Of a DNA stretch of 6,263 bases, positions 5,519 through 6,263 are shown piece by piece. A program made the position numbers and the translations under genes. The DNA is from Actinomycetes bacterium (lineage in GTDB: Bacteria; Actinomycetota; Acidimicrobiia; Acidimicrobiales; RAAP-2), in contig JAJYMD010000430.1 of NCBI GenBank assembly GCA_021787255.1, positions 1-6,263 on the forward strand, read 5' to 3'. The notes below the pieces were generated by a model, which made no database searches, was not told the origin of the DNA, and worked only from the letters and a program-made list of their open reading frames with translations. The stretch's first letter is position 1. The number at the start of each line of letters is the position of its first letter.

Positions 5519-6263
5519 TCAGCTGCGGGAGACCGCCACCGGGACCGGCGAAAGGGTACGGCGCGCGGTCTGCACCCGTTCGGCGATACGCGCCGCCACG
5601 GCCGGCAGCTCCTGGGCGAGCTGACAGAGGAGGTCACCTTGCATCCGTGAGAGTGGTCCGGACATCGACACCGAGGCGAGGGGCTCGCCAGCAGCTCCGC
5701 AAACCGGAGCGCCGACGCAGCGCAGGCCGACCTCGAGCTCCTGGTCGTCGAACGCGTACCCACGCTCGCGGGTCCGCTCGAGCTCGGCGCGAAGGGCGGA
5801 GAGCGTACGGATCGAATTGGGCGTGAAGCTCTCGAGCTTGACCCCTGCGTACAGCCGAGAGAGCTGTGCCGGGCTCAGACAGCTGAGGAGCGCCTTGCCG
5901 AGGCTGCTGCAGTGCGCGGGGGAGCGCTTGCCGACTTGACCGTGGAGACGCAGCGGGCGCCAGCCGTCGATCACGACGATGCTGGTGACCGCTCGCCCTT
6001 CGAGCACACCGACGTGCGCCGTCTCGCCAAATCGTTCCACGAGCAAGCCGAGCTCCTCGGCGGCGATGATGCGGAGGTCCGTCTCGGGCACGGCGAGCTG
6101 GCCCAGCTTGAAGAGGCGATCGCCCAGCCTGTACCTCCCCGCGTCGTCGGTCTGGGCGAGGTACCCGCACGCAGCGAGCGTCGCCGCGAGCCGGGACGTC
6201 GTGCTGCGGTGCACGCCGAGCTCCCGGGCCATCTCCCCGATGCCGATCACCTGGCGCGTGTCG
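5519..6263 (-). CDS. IclR-family transcriptional regulator (N-terminus beyond right edge)
   Basis: The frame runs leftward from the window edge to a TGA (complement of 5519-5521). Counting from GTG at 6250 there are 243 residues. A winged helix-turn-helix is visible at residues 3-45 (IGEMARELGVHRSTTSRL, then the wing around GRYRLGDRLFKLG). It is followed by the IclR effector-binding domain (about 60-228) with the family-typical AHCSSLGKALL (112-122), ELEVGLRCVGAPV (171-183) and SVSMSGP (193-199). IclR proteins normally have another 15-25 residues (first helix) before this helix-turn-helix, and the frame stays open upstream of 6250 (codons for D-T-R-Q). The true start is therefore probably outside the window, and 6250 is not a convincing start. 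IclR proteins bind small, often aromatic or carboxylic, effectors; the ligand here is unknown. It is convergent with the exporter operon, so its targets are more likely to the right. Confidence 0.93.
   Translation of the reverse strand, partial: DTRQVIGIGEMARELGVHRSTTSRLAATLAACGYLAQTDDAGRYRLGDRLFKLGQLAVPETDLRIIAAEELGLLVERFGETAHVGVLEGRAVTSIVVIDGWRPLRLHGQVGKRSPAHCSSLGKALLSCLSPAQLSRLYAGVKLESFTPNSIRTLSALRAELERTRERGYAFDDQELEVGLRCVGAPVCGAAGEPLASVSMSGPLSRMQGDLLCQLAQELPAVAARIAERVQTARRTLSPVPVAVSRS

Noticed and set aside
4084..5763. Long antisense open frame (559 codons) opposite exporter subunit 2
   Set aside because: Low-complexity His/Arg/Asp/Gly-rich translation without domains, antisense to a gene with all ABC motifs; a mirror of strong codon bias.
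6248..6250. GTG 6250 as the true start of the IclR regulator
   Set aside because: It would remove the first helix of the DNA-binding domain, and the frame stays open to the window edge, so the gene more likely starts outside.

Overview
The DNA is very GC-rich, with strong G/C preference at third codon positions, GTG starts and long overlapping antisense open frames. This suggests a high-GC bacterium, most likely an actinomycete-type (Actinomycetota) genome; nothing in the window fixes the genus. There is no rRNA, tRNA, transposase, CRISPR or phage gene. It looks like ordinary chromosome with three genetic units.

Region 1 (1-1566, + strand) is the 3' part of a gene for a thiamine-diphosphate (ThDP)-dependent enzyme of the acetolactate synthase / 2-oxo acid decarboxylase superfamily. 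Its N-terminus and catalytic Glu lie left of the window. The linker between the central and C-terminal ThDP-binding domains contains two perfect 30-bp repeats followed by three 15-bp repeats, all in frame.

Region 2 (1567-1840) is non-coding. It holds a nested minisatellite (1603-1737) built from a 10-bp and a 9-bp module. Two strong hairpins follow (1744-1769 and 1780-1800), and then a near-perfect Shine-Dalgarno sequence for the next gene.

Region 3 (1841-5472, + strand) is a two-gene operon with a 4-bp GTGA overlap. It encodes the two half-transporters of a heterodimeric type IV (MdlB/MsbA/TmrAB-like) ABC exporter. The first subunit has lost the catalytic Glu of Walker B (Asp instead) and the Q-loop Gln (Glu instead) but keeps a consensus LSGGQ. 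The second has intact Walker A, Q-loop, Walker B Glu and H-loop but a divergent LSAGE signature. The partners therefore form one competent and one degenerate ATP site.

Region 4 (5519-6263, - strand) is an IclR-family transcription regulator, convergent with the exporter and cut at the right edge before its first helix. It probably regulates genes to the right of the window rather than the exporter.

I found no clearly new multi-gene system. The features most worth a second look are the repeat/hairpin block between the enzyme and the exporter, the repeat-expanded enzyme linker, and the strongly asymmetric ABC pair.
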